In this document: positions 45,936 through 53,612 of the stretch, piece by piece
Position numbering within the stretch: position 1 is the first letter of the stretch
How the letters are laid out: each line of letters opens with the position of its first letter
NCBI RefSeq assembly: GCF_000152745.1
Contig: NZ_CH672428.1
Location: forward strand, 1,319,251 to 1,383,250
Origin: Oceanicaulis sp. HTCC2633
GTDB lineage: Bacteria; Pseudomonadota; Alphaproteobacteria; Caulobacterales; Maricaulaceae
DNA: 64,000 nucleotides
Reading direction: 5' to 3'
Made by a program: the position numbers and the translations under genes
The notes under the pieces: model-generated
What the model was told of the DNA's origin: nothing
Seen by the model: the letters and a program-made list of their open reading frames with translations, nothing else
Databases searched by the model: none

Positions 45936-47636
45936 ATGTCCAACTCTCTAGTGACGCGGCTCGTGGCCCTGATCCTGGGTCTTGTGGCGATCGGGATCGC
46001 GCTGACCGCCATCTCGGCAGGCTGGGTGATCAACAATTCCATTTCGCGCTCCGCTTCCGAGGCGCAGGAGATGAACTTGCGGGTGGCGGCGGCCACGCTG
46101 CAGGCGACGCGATTGCCGGAACTGGAGATCAGCTATAATCGCGAAGGCGATATCACGCGGCTGGTGGCGCCCGCCCTGCCGGAGTTCAGCTCCCATGAGA
46201 TGATCGACTCCATCGGCCAGCAAACGGGACAGACCGCAACGCTGTTCATCTGGTCTCCGGCCGAGAACGACTTCTTCCGCCGCACGACCAATATCGTCAA
46301 ACCGGACGGCAATCGCGCCGTCGGCACGCCGCTGGGCCAGGGCGCGGTCTACAATTCCATGATGGCCGGGCAGGGCTTCCGCGGTCAGGCGACGATCCTG
46401 GGCAAGGACTATTTCACTGCCTACCAGCCGGTCTTCACCCCCGATGGCGAAACCATCGGCATTCTTTATGTGGGGGTCGAGAAAGCCGCCATCATCGCCA
46501 CGCGCAATCATGTGCTCATGATCACCGGTCTGCTTGCGCTCATGGCGCTCGCCATTGCCGGCGGCGTCGGGTTCTGGGTCAGCCGTCGGGCTCTGTCCCC
46601 GCTGAACACGATGACCCAGACGATTGATGAGGTCGCGCATGGCAATTACGCGCCCAATCACCAGTTCCTGGACCGCAAGGACGAGATCGGACGCATCGCC
46701 AAGGCGGTGCAGGATCTGTGCGCAAAGCTGAAAGACGCCGAAGCCCTGCGTCAGTCCGAACTCGACAAGCAGACGGGGGAAGCCGAACGCGCCGAGCGAC
46801 TGGCTGAAGAAATCTCGAAATTCGAGAATGCGGCTCAGAAAGTGCTGAGCGCCGTGATCGAGGCCGCCCGCGAAGTGCATGCCTCCGCTGAAGCGACCAA
46901 GTCCACCTCCATCGAAAGCCGCGACCGCCTCGTGAAGGTGAGCGAAGCGGCGCGCGCCGCGAGCGCCGGGGTGCAGACCATGGCCGCCTCCACCGAAGAG
47001 CTGAACGCCTCGATCGGCGAACTGCGCGGGTCAGCGGCCCGGGTGGCGGACCTCACCTCCGCCTCTGCGGGACAGACCCAGCAGAGCCGGGCGAAGATGG
47101 AGGATATCAGCGAATCCCTCAGCGACATGACCGAGATCATCGCCGGGATCGACGCCGTCGCCGAACAGACGAACCTTCTGGCGCTGAACGCCACGATCGA
47201 GGCCGCGCGCGCCGGCGAAGCGGGCAAGGGCTTCGCGGTGGTCGCGAGCGAGGTGAAGGCCCTCGCCGAGCAGACCACCAAGCTGACCGAAACCATCAAC
47301 GCCCGGATCCAGAACTTCAAATCCTTGGTTCAGGACGCGGGCGAGGCGACCGAAAGCGTCGCCGAGGCCATGATCCAGATCGATCAGGCGTCTTCTGAAA
47401 GCGCGTCCGCCGTCGAACAGCAGACCGCCGCCGTGGCCGAGATCAGCCGCTCCGCCCAGACCGCCGCCGAACGGACGGGGCTTGTGGATGAGGAGACCAG
47501 CACGGTCATGCAGGGCGCGGAACAATCGGTCACCAATGCCGAGCAGATCGCCGCCCTGTGCGAGGAGCTCGAGACCAACGCCTCGTCCATGTCGCAGACC
47601 ATCAACGATTTCCTCAAATCGGTCCGCGCCGCCTGA
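45936..47636 (+). CDS. Methyl-accepting chemotaxis protein with single Cache domain
   Basis: 566 aa. TM1 at about residues 8-30, a periplasmic single-Cache domain ([60 protein letters not shown]), TM2 near 197-218, HAMP ([20 protein letters not shown]) and a signalling domain with tip [20 protein letters not shown] and [20 protein letters not shown]. The ATG at 45936 has GGGGA just upstream; an ATG at 45924 adds four residues. Followed by a second receptor that shares a 68-nt identical stretch, so the two arose by duplication or exchange sequence. Confidence 0.94.
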   Translation: MSNSLVTRLVALILGLVAIGIALTAISAGWVINNSISRSASEAQEMNLRVAAATLQATRLPELEISYNREGDITRLVAPALPEFSSHEMIDSIGQQTGQTATLFIWSPAENDFFRRTTNIVKPDGNRAVGTPLGQGAVYNSMMAGQGFRGQATILGKDYFTAYQPVFTPDGETIGILYVGVEKAAIIATRNHVLMITGLLALMALAIAGGVGFWVSRRALSPLNTMTQTIDEVAHGNYAPNHQFLDRKDEIGRIAKAVQDLCAKLKDAEALRQSELDKQTGEAERAERLAEEISKFENAAQKVLSAVIEAAREVHASAEATKSTSIESRDRLVKVSEAARAASAGVQTMAASTEELNASIGELRGSAARVADLTSASAGQTQQSRAKMEDISESLSDMTEIIAGIDAVAEQTNLLALNATIEAARAGEAGKGFAVVASEVKALAEQTTKLTETINARIQNFKSLVQDAGEATESVAEAMIQIDQASSESASAVEQQTAAVAEISRSAQTAAERTGLVDEETSTVMQGAEQSVTNAEQIAALCEELETNASSMSQTINDFLKSVRAA

Positions 47637-47659
47637 GCATAAGATTATTCGCCCTATTC

Positions 47660-47701
47660 CCCTCTGATGAGTGTGGTTTTGCACAGACTCATTAGGGGGG
47701 G
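47660..47701. other. Long imperfect RNA hairpin between the two chemoreceptor genes
   Basis: A 14-bp stem with two G-U wobbles pairs 47660-47673 with 47688-47701 around a 14-nt loop. No T run follows, so it is not a standard terminator; it may affect read-through or mRNA stability between the receptors. Confidence 0.55.
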
Positions 47702-47753
47702 ATTAACCGAACCGGCCGCATCAGAAATCCAGTCCCCAGCTGAGAGATGCGCC

Positions 47754-48980
47754 ATGCCTGCCCTTCCGCTTTCCGTTCGCTTCATTCTGGTCTTTCTCGG
47801 ACTGATGACCTTTGGAGTGATGCTCAAGACGGCGATCTACGCCGCTCTGGGCGCGGGCTGGGTCGGCTTCTTGCTGGCGACCGCCATCGCAGGCGGCATC
47901 ACCGCTGTCGCCGCCTGGCCGGTCATCCAGCGCATGTTCAAGCCCATGCTGGATCTCGCTGCGCGCATGGACGCCGTCGCCGAGGGTGATCGCAGCACCG
48001 ATGACAGCCTGGACGCTCGCGGCGACGAGATCGGCCGCATCTCGAAGGCGCTCAATCACATGACCGCTCAGCTGCGCGACGCGGAATCCGCGTCCGCCGG
48101 CGAGCTCTCGCGCAAGGCCACCGAGGCGGAACGCGCCCAGAAACTCCAGGCGGAGATCGAGACCTTCAAGACCGGCGCGGGCCAGACCCTGCGGGCGGTG
48201 GAAGCGCTGCTGGAGCAGGTCGTCAACGCCGCCGAGACATCCCGCCATGCAGCCGAGGACGGCCAGACGCGCGCGTCCTCCATGAACGAAGCCGCCCGGG
48301 AAGCCAGCAATGGCGTGCAGACCATGGCGGCCGCCACGGAAGAGCTGAATGTGTCCATCAACGAGGTGCGCGGCTCCGCCGAGCGGGTCTCCAACCTCAC
48401 CCGCCGCACCGCCGAGCGCACCCAGGAAAGCCAGGCCAGCATGACCGAGATGGCCTCGGCCCTGGCGGACATGGTCGAGATCATATCCGGCATCAATGCG
48501 GTGGCGGAGCAGACCAATCTCCTGGCGCTGAACGCCACGATCGAGGCCGCGCGCGCCGGCGAAGCGGGCAAGGGCTTCGCGGTGGTCGCAAGCGAAGTGA
48601 AAGCGCTGTCCACCCAGACCACCAAGCTGACCGAAACCATCGGCGAACGGATTTCCCGTTTCGAAGCGAGCGTGCAGGACGCGTCCAAAACCGCTGCCGC
48701 CATCGTCGAAGAGATCAGCGAGATCGACGCCGCCTCCGCCGAGAGCGCATCCGCCGTCGAACAACAGACCGCCGCCGTCGCCGAGATTTCCGGCACCGCC
48801 CAGACCGCCGCCCAGAAGACCCAGGCCGTGGATGAGGACAGCGCCCAGGTCATGCAGGGCGCCCGGAACGCCGTGGCCGCCGCCAACCAGATCGCCGAAA
48901 TGGCGAAAGAGCTGCGCACCAACTCCGATAATCTGTCCGACCGGATTGACGCTTTCCTGGAAGCCGTGAACGCCGCCTAG
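47754..48980 (+). CDS. Methyl-accepting chemotaxis protein without periplasmic sensor
   Basis: 408 aa. Two closely spaced membrane helices ([20 protein letters not shown] and [20 protein letters not shown]) with only a few residues between, so there is no extracellular ligand domain. HAMP ([20 protein letters not shown]) and signalling domain follow, tip [23 protein letters not shown] at 47754 begins just before the first helix; a GTG-type upstream extension is unlikely. Such receptors may sense internal or membrane state or work in mixed arrays. Tandem with the Cache receptor. Confidence 0.93.
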   Translation: MPALPLSVRFILVFLGLMTFGVMLKTAIYAALGAGWVGFLLATAIAGGITAVAAWPVIQRMFKPMLDLAARMDAVAEGDRSTDDSLDARGDEIGRISKALNHMTAQLRDAESASAGELSRKATEAERAQKLQAEIETFKTGAGQTLRAVEALLEQVVNAAETSRHAAEDGQTRASSMNEAAREASNGVQTMAAATEELNVSINEVRGSAERVSNLTRRTAERTQESQASMTEMASALADMVEIISGINAVAEQTNLLALNATIEAARAGEAGKGFAVVASEVKALSTQTTKLTETIGERISRFEASVQDASKTAAAIVEEISEIDAASAESASAVEQQTAAVAEISGTAQTAAQKTQAVDEDSAQVMQGARNAVAAANQIAEMAKELRTNSDNLSDRIDAFLEAVNAA

Positions 48981-49095
48981 CGCCCGGCCGGGCGATCGGA
49001 CGTCTGTCCGCCCCCCTTCCCTCACTAGCGCATCCGGCCTATACGGCCCGCCAAAGCGAGCCGGTCGCGGCAAGGATGTTCAGGAGGCGTGCGCC

Positions 49096-50193
49096 ATGGG
49101 TTTCAAATGCGGGATTGTCGGTCTGCCGAATGTGGGCAAGTCCACCCTGTTCAACGCGCTGACCCAGACGGCGGCGGCCCAGGCGGCGAACTATCCGTTC
49201 TGCACCATTGAACCCAATGTGGGCGAGGTGGCGGTGCCCGAACCGCGCCTGATGAAGCTGGCCGAGATCGCCGGCTCCGCCAACATCATCCCGGCACGCA
49301 TGAACTTCGTGGACATTGCCGGCCTGGTGAAAGGCGCGTCCCAGGGCGAAGGTCTGGGCAACCAGTTCCTCGCCAATATCCGCGAGACGGACGCCATCCT
49401 TTATGTGCTGCGCTGTTTTGAAGACGACGACATCACTCACGTCGCCGGCAAGATCGATCCGCTGGCGGATTTCGAGACCGTCGAGACCGAGCTGATGCTC
49501 GCGGACATGGAAAGCCTCGAAAAGCGCCGCGCCAATCTCGAGAAGAAAGCCAAGTCCGGCGACAAGGAGGCGAAAGCCACCATCGAGCTCGTGGACCTGG
49601 CGCTGGCCGAATTGCGCGAAGGCCGTCCGGCCCGTAACGCCGATGTGCCAGAGGACATGGGCAAGGAGTGGAAAATGCTCCAGCTCCTCACCTCCAAACC
49701 CGTGATGTTCGTCGCCAATGTGGACGAAGACAGCGCCGGAACCGGCAATGAATTCTCCAAAATGGTGGAAGAGCGTGCGTCCAGGGAAGGCGCGGCCTGC
49801 GTCGTGATCTCCGCCAAGATCGAATCCGAGCTGGCGCTGCTGGAAGATGACGAGCGCGCCGAATACCTCTCAGAGATCGGTCTGGACGAGCCGGGCCTCG
49901 ATCGTCTGATCCATGTGGGCTACACCCTCCTGGACCTGCAGACCTATTTCACCGCCGGCCCGAAAGAGGCTCGCGCCTGGACCATTCGCAAGGGCTGGAC
50001 CGCGCCCAAGGCGGCGGGCGTCATCCATGGCGATTTCGAACGCGGCTTCATCCGCGCCGAAACCATCGCCTTTGACGACTATGTCGCCAATGGCGGAGAG
50101 AGCGGTGCGCGCGAAGCGGGCAAGCTGCGCCAGGAAGGCAAGGAATACGTCGTTCAGGATGGCGACGTCATGCTGTTCAAGTTCAACGTCTAG
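49096..50193 (+). CDS. ychF: Redox-regulated ATPase YchF (OLA1 family)
   Basis: 365 aa Obg-like P-loop protein that prefers ATP and binds ribosomes. P-loop FKCGIVGLPNVGKSTLFNAL, switch region with FVDIAGLVKGASQGEGLGNQ, and a C-terminal TGS domain (TYFTAGPKEARAWTIRKGWT through DGDVMLFKFNV). Length and ends match the family exactly. Preceded by AGGAGG about 10 nt before the ATG. Single gene, followed by the enoyl-CoA hydratase. Confidence 0.97.
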   Translation: MGFKCGIVGLPNVGKSTLFNALTQTAAAQAANYPFCTIEPNVGEVAVPEPRLMKLAEIAGSANIIPARMNFVDIAGLVKGASQGEGLGNQFLANIRETDAILYVLRCFEDDDITHVAGKIDPLADFETVETELMLADMESLEKRRANLEKKAKSGDKEAKATIELVDLALAELREGRPARNADVPEDMGKEWKMLQLLTSKPVMFVANVDEDSAGTGNEFSKMVEERASREGAACVVISAKIESELALLEDDERAEYLSEIGLDEPGLDRLIHVGYTLLDLQTYFTAGPKEARAWTIRKGWTAPKAAGVIHGDFERGFIRAETIAFDDYVANGGESGAREAGKLRQEGKEYVVQDGDVMLFKFNV

Positions 50194-50235
50194 AGCCTCA
50201 CACAACGGCTGACGGCTCAGCATTAAGCGCTTAAG

Positions 50236-50261
50236 CTCCCCGGAAAAACACATCCGGGGAG
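50236..50261 (+). promoter_or_regulatory. Hairpin enclosing the ribosome site of the enoyl-CoA hydratase gene
   Basis: CTCCCCGGA (50236-50244) pairs perfectly with TCCGGGGAG (50253-50261) around an 8-nt A-rich loop. The 3' arm contains the GGGGAG ribosome site 4 nt before the ATG at 50266, so it could act as a ychF terminator-like stem or a translation-blocking hairpin. Confidence 0.6.
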
Positions 50262-50265
50262 TGAT

Positions 50266-51141
50266 ATGAGCTATTCCACCATCCGCTATGAGGTGCAGGA
50301 CGCAATCGCGCTCCTGACCCTGAACCGGCCTGACGCCATGAACGCCTTCACCACCCAGATGGGCGAGGAGATGGCGGACGCGTTCGACCGCTCGGACGCC
50401 GATCCAAAGGTGCGCGCCATGGTCGTCACGGGCGAAGGCCGGGCCTTCTGCGCCGGGGCGGACCTGTCGCTGGGCGCGGAGACCTTCAACGCCGTCGCAA
50501 CAGCTCAGGCCGAGGGCGAGCTGGTGGACACCGATCCGAAATGGCGCGATTTCGGCGGACGCCTGAACCTGCGCATCTATGACAGCGAGAAGCCGGTCGT
50601 CGCCGCCATCAATGGCACATCGGTCGGCATCGGCGCGACCATGATCCTGCCCATGGATGCGCGCGTGGCGCTGAAGGGGGCGAAGTTCGCCCTGCCCTTC
50701 ACCAAGCGCGGCATCGCCTGGGACGGCTGCGCGAGCTGGTTCCTGCCCCGACTGGTCGGCGTGGAGGCCGCACTCGACTGGGGGCTGTCGGGCCGGACCT
50801 TCCTGGCGGAAGAGGCGCACGAGCGCGGGCTCGTCAGCGAACTGGCGGACACCCCCGAAGCCGTGCTTCAGCGCGCGCTGGAACGGGCGCATCTTTTTAT
50901 TCGCGACACCGCCCCCGTCTCGGTCGCGATGAACCGGCGGCTGTTGTGGCGCATGATGGGCGCGAGCCATCCCATGGAGGCGCATCGGTTGGAAAGCCGG
51001 GCGATTCTCCATCGCGGCATGTCGCCGGATGCGGCTGAGGGCGTGACAAGCTTCCTGGAGAAGCGTACCCCCGACTTTCCCGGCGCTGTTCCGGCGGATT
51101 ATCCGCCCGGCTGGCCCTGGGACCAGGACCCCGAATACTGA
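50266..51141 (+). CDS. Enoyl-CoA hydratase/isomerase family (crotonase) protein
   Basis: 291 aa. Crotonase landmarks: ALLTLNRPDAMNAFTTQMGE, VVTGEGRAFCAGADLSLG (oxyanion-hole motif), PVVAAINGTSVGIGATMILP and FAFTKRGI-like text reading FALPFTKRGIAWDGCASWFL, with the C-terminal SxxFLEKR (SFLEKRTPDFPG). Hydrates or isomerises an enoyl-CoA; exact substrate unknown. Its ribosome site sits in a hairpin. 45 nt upstream of the MFS gene, possibly co-transcribed. Confidence 0.93.
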   Translation: MSYSTIRYEVQDAIALLTLNRPDAMNAFTTQMGEEMADAFDRSDADPKVRAMVVTGEGRAFCAGADLSLGAETFNAVATAQAEGELVDTDPKWRDFGGRLNLRIYDSEKPVVAAINGTSVGIGATMILPMDARVALKGAKFALPFTKRGIAWDGCASWFLPRLVGVEAALDWGLSGRTFLAEEAHERGLVSELADTPEAVLQRALERAHLFIRDTAPVSVAMNRRLLWRMMGASHPMEAHRLESRAILHRGMSPDAAEGVTSFLEKRTPDFPGAVPADYPPGWPWDQDPEY

Positions 51142-51185
51142 CGTCCCAGCCTGTAACGGGGTCGGGAGACGCTGAGGAGCCCCCG

Positions 51186-52430
51186 ATGCAGCACCTGCAA
51201 TCTCCCGATCCGCTTCGCCCCCAGATCGCTGTCCGGGAGCTGATCGCCATGGTCGGCTGCCTGATGGCGTTGAACGCGCTCTCGATCGACATCCTGCTGC
51301 CCGCCTTGGCTGAAATCGGCCATGCGCTTGGCGCGCCCGGCAATGACCGCCAGCTGGTGATCACCTCCTACGTGTTCGGCTTCGGTCTGGCGCAACTGGG
51401 CTTCGGACCCTTGTCGGACGCCATGGGGCGGCGCAAGACCCTGTTGATCGCGCTGGTCGCCTATCTGGCGGCGACGGTGCTGTGCCTGGTCTCCCAGGGA
51501 TTGTGGGCGCTTGTAGCGGCCCGCGCGCTGCAGGGCGTCGCCGCGGCCGCCACACGAGTGATCGCCGTCGCGATCGTGCGCGATCTGGTCTCCGGACGGC
51601 GCATGGCGGAGATCATGTCCTTCGCCATGACCGTGTTCACCGTCGCGCCGATCCTCGCGCCCAGCATCGGACAGCTGATCCTGTTCGGCGGCGACTGGCG
51701 GGTGATCTTCATCTTCCTCTTCGTGATGGCGAGCGCGCTGGCACTGTGGATGATGACGCGCCTGCCTGAAACCCTGCATCCGGAAAAGCGGATCGAACTG
51801 CGCCTCGGCTCGGCAATGAAGAATTACGCGCTCGCCGCCTCCAACCGCATCACGCTGGGGTATCTGACGGCGTCCTGTTTCATCATGGGGGCGCTGTTCG
51901 CCTTCATCGCCACCTCCGAACAGGTGCTGGCGGAGCTCTACGAGCTGGGCGCGATGTTTCCAATCGCCTTCGCAGTGATCGCGCTGGGCCTTGCGGGCGC
52001 CAATATCGTCAACGCCAAGATCGTGCGCCGTCTGGGCATGCGCCGCATCTCCCATTCCGCGCTCATCGCCTATCTGCTGGTCAATGGCGCGAACATGACC
52101 CTCGCCTTCTTCGGAAAGCCGCCCTTCCTCGCCTATTTCCTGCTCCTGATGACGGCGCTGATGCTGTTCTCGATGATCGGGGCGAACTTTTCCGCGCTCG
52201 CCATGGAGCCCGCCGGCGACCGGGCGGGCACGACCGCGGCGCTCTACGGCTCCTCCACCGCCATGGCGGGCGCCGTGCTGGGCTCGGTGATCGGCCAGGG
52301 CTATGACGGTACGGTCCTGCCCATCACCCTGGGCTTTACGGTGCTGGGCGCCATCGCCTTTCTGATCGTGTTGTGGACCGAGAAGGGCAAGCTGTTCGGC
52401 GTCGGTGAAGCGAACGAGCCGGACGCCTAG
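51186..52430 (+). CDS. MFS multidrug exporter, Bcr/CflA family
   Basis: 414 aa with 12 predicted helices. The Bcr/CflA subgroup is shown by the first-helix text LNALSIDILLPALAEIGHAL, the motif GLAQLGFGPLSDAMGRRKTL between TM2 and TM3 and the ALQGVAAAATRVIAVAIVRD segment in TM4-5. Proton-coupled drug export from the inner membrane is inferred. GAGGAG precedes the ATG. It converges on rlmJ across tandem 45-nt repeats. Confidence 0.94.
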   Translation: MQHLQSPDPLRPQIAVRELIAMVGCLMALNALSIDILLPALAEIGHALGAPGNDRQLVITSYVFGFGLAQLGFGPLSDAMGRRKTLLIALVAYLAATVLCLVSQGLWALVAARALQGVAAAATRVIAVAIVRDLVSGRRMAEIMSFAMTVFTVAPILAPSIGQLILFGGDWRVIFIFLFVMASALALWMMTRLPETLHPEKRIELRLGSAMKNYALAASNRITLGYLTASCFIMGALFAFIATSEQVLAELYELGAMFPIAFAVIALGLAGANIVNAKIVRRLGMRRISHSALIAYLLVNGANMTLAFFGKPPFLAYFLLLMTALMLFSMIGANFSALAMEPAGDRAGTTAALYGSSTAMAGAVLGSVIGQGYDGTVLPITLGFTVLGAIAFLIVLWTEKGKLFGVGEANEPDA

Positions 52431-52464
52431 GACCTTACGCGGCCAGCCTCAGATCATGTCCCAA

Positions 52465-52509
52465 ACGCGCAACTTGTCCGAAAACCGGTTCCCACTTTTC
52501 GGGTTGCGC
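52465..52509. repeat. 45-nt repeat unit, copy 1
   Basis: Begins ACGCGCAACTTGTCCG and ends CTTTTCGGGTTGCGC. Identical to copy 2. It is itself an imperfect hairpin: GCGCAAC at the start pairs with GTTGCGC at the end, and CCGAAAA pairs with TTTTCGG inside. The middle text (CCGAAAACCGGTTCCCAC) matches a repeat common between genes in alphaproteobacteria. Confidence 0.85.
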
Positions 52510-52523
52510 CAAGTCTTTGCCTG

Positions 52524-52568
52524 ACGCGCAACTTGTCCGAAAACCGGTTCCCACTTTTCGGGTTGCGC
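52524..52568. repeat. 45-nt repeat unit, copy 2
   Basis: Exact copy of the unit at 52465-52509 after a 14-nt spacer. It ends three bases before the rlmJ stop codon, so the pair occupies nearly the whole gap between two convergent genes and may serve as their terminator. Confidence 0.85.
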
Positions 52569-52570
52569 TC

Positions 52571-53464
52571 CTAGAACTCATCCACCATCAGGCTGTCGTC
52601 AGTGATGCAGCCATCGAGCCGCCAGCCCGCGCCGTCATCCTGCGCCAGCAGGTCCGTCAGCCAGGGCAGCAGCTTCAGCAGACGCTCCTCGAGCTGGAAG
52701 GGCGGGTTCACGACGACCACCCCGGCTCCGGCCAGCGGGCCCTCCTCGCTCAGCTCGCGCACCCACATGTCGGCGCGCAGCAGCTTCTCGCCCTCAAGCC
52801 CCTGATCGGCGATCAGCCATTCGGCGAGCCCCACGTCAAAGCGCTCCTGCGCCCACAGATCCTTGAGCGGACGCCAGAAAATGAACGTTCCGGTGGGCCA
52901 GCGCTCCAGCGCGGATTTGGCGGCCTGGGCCATGAAGGCCATCTCGTCGCGATGCTCGAAGGGCGGATCGATGATGACCAGACCGCGCTTCTCACGAGGC
53001 GGCACAAGGCCCGGCAGGGCGCGATAACCGTCCATCGCCTGCACCTTCACCCGGGCATCGCGCGCATAGCGACGGTCGAGCGTGACGGAATCATCCTTGT
53101 GCAGCTCGCACAGATGGATGCGGTCGTCCTGACGGGCGAGACGGGCGGCGATTTCGGGCGAACCGGGATAGGCGGTCAGGGCGTCGCCGTCATTCATGGC
53201 GCGGATCACGTCGAGATAGGGGTTGAGCGCATCATCAAGCTCGGCCGGCGCCGTCGTCTTGAGCAGGCGCCCGATGCCCTCTTTCCATTCCGGGCTGCGG
53301 CGCGCCTCATCCCCGGTCAGGTCATAGACCCCAACGCCCGCATGGGTGTCGATCACCCGGTAGGGCTTGGCCTTTTTCCCAAGATGTTCAAGGCATTGCG
53401 CCAGAACCAGATGCTTGAGCACATCGGCGAAATTACCGGCATGGAAGGCGTGGCGGTAGTTCAT
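52571..53464 (-). CDS. rlmJ: 23S rRNA (adenine(2030)-N6)-methyltransferase RlmJ
   Basis: 297 aa. Starts with the family signature MNYRHAFHAGNFADVLKHLV, then the SAM-binding segment PYRVIDTHAGVGVYDL and the catalytic motif GLVIIDPPFEHRDE (DPPFE, N6-adenine type). Modifies A2030 of 23S rRNA. The ATG at 53464 is the family start. Single gene, divergent from the zinc metalloprotease gene about 150 bp away. Confidence 0.97.
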   Translation of the reverse strand: MNYRHAFHAGNFADVLKHLVLAQCLEHLGKKAKPYRVIDTHAGVGVYDLTGDEARRSPEWKEGIGRLLKTTAPAELDDALNPYLDVIRAMNDGDALTAYPGSPEIAARLARQDDRIHLCELHKDDSVTLDRRYARDARVKVQAMDGYRALPGLVPPREKRGLVIIDPPFEHRDEMAFMAQAAKSALERWPTGTFIFWRPLKDLWAQERFDVGLAEWLIADQGLEGEKLLRADMWVRELSEEGPLAGAGVVVVNPPFQLEERLLKLLPWLTDLLAQDDGAGWRLDGCITDDSLMVDEF

Positions 53465-53612
53465 GGGGTCTCGCTTGACGCTAGAGGCGGATCATTCGGG
53501 CCGGGCAAGGAACAAATGTGACGAAACTGTAAGAGATCACATCTTTGCTCTCACCGTCTCTCCAGCCTAGTTTGTCACACTTGTACGGCAATCAAGAGGG
53601 GAGGGCTTGGAG

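Noticed and set aside
48981-48994. CGCCCGGCCGGGCG palindrome after the second receptor
   Set aside because: No loop and no T run; too short and G/C-biased to call a terminator or operator.
52465-52568. CRISPR array
   Set aside because: Only two repeats, a 14-nt spacer, hairpin repeats and no cas genes; it is a tandem intergenic repeat.
53517-53550. CRP-like TGTGA ... TCACA pair before the metalloprotease
   Set aside because: The half-sites are about 15 nt apart instead of 6, so it does not fit a CRP site.
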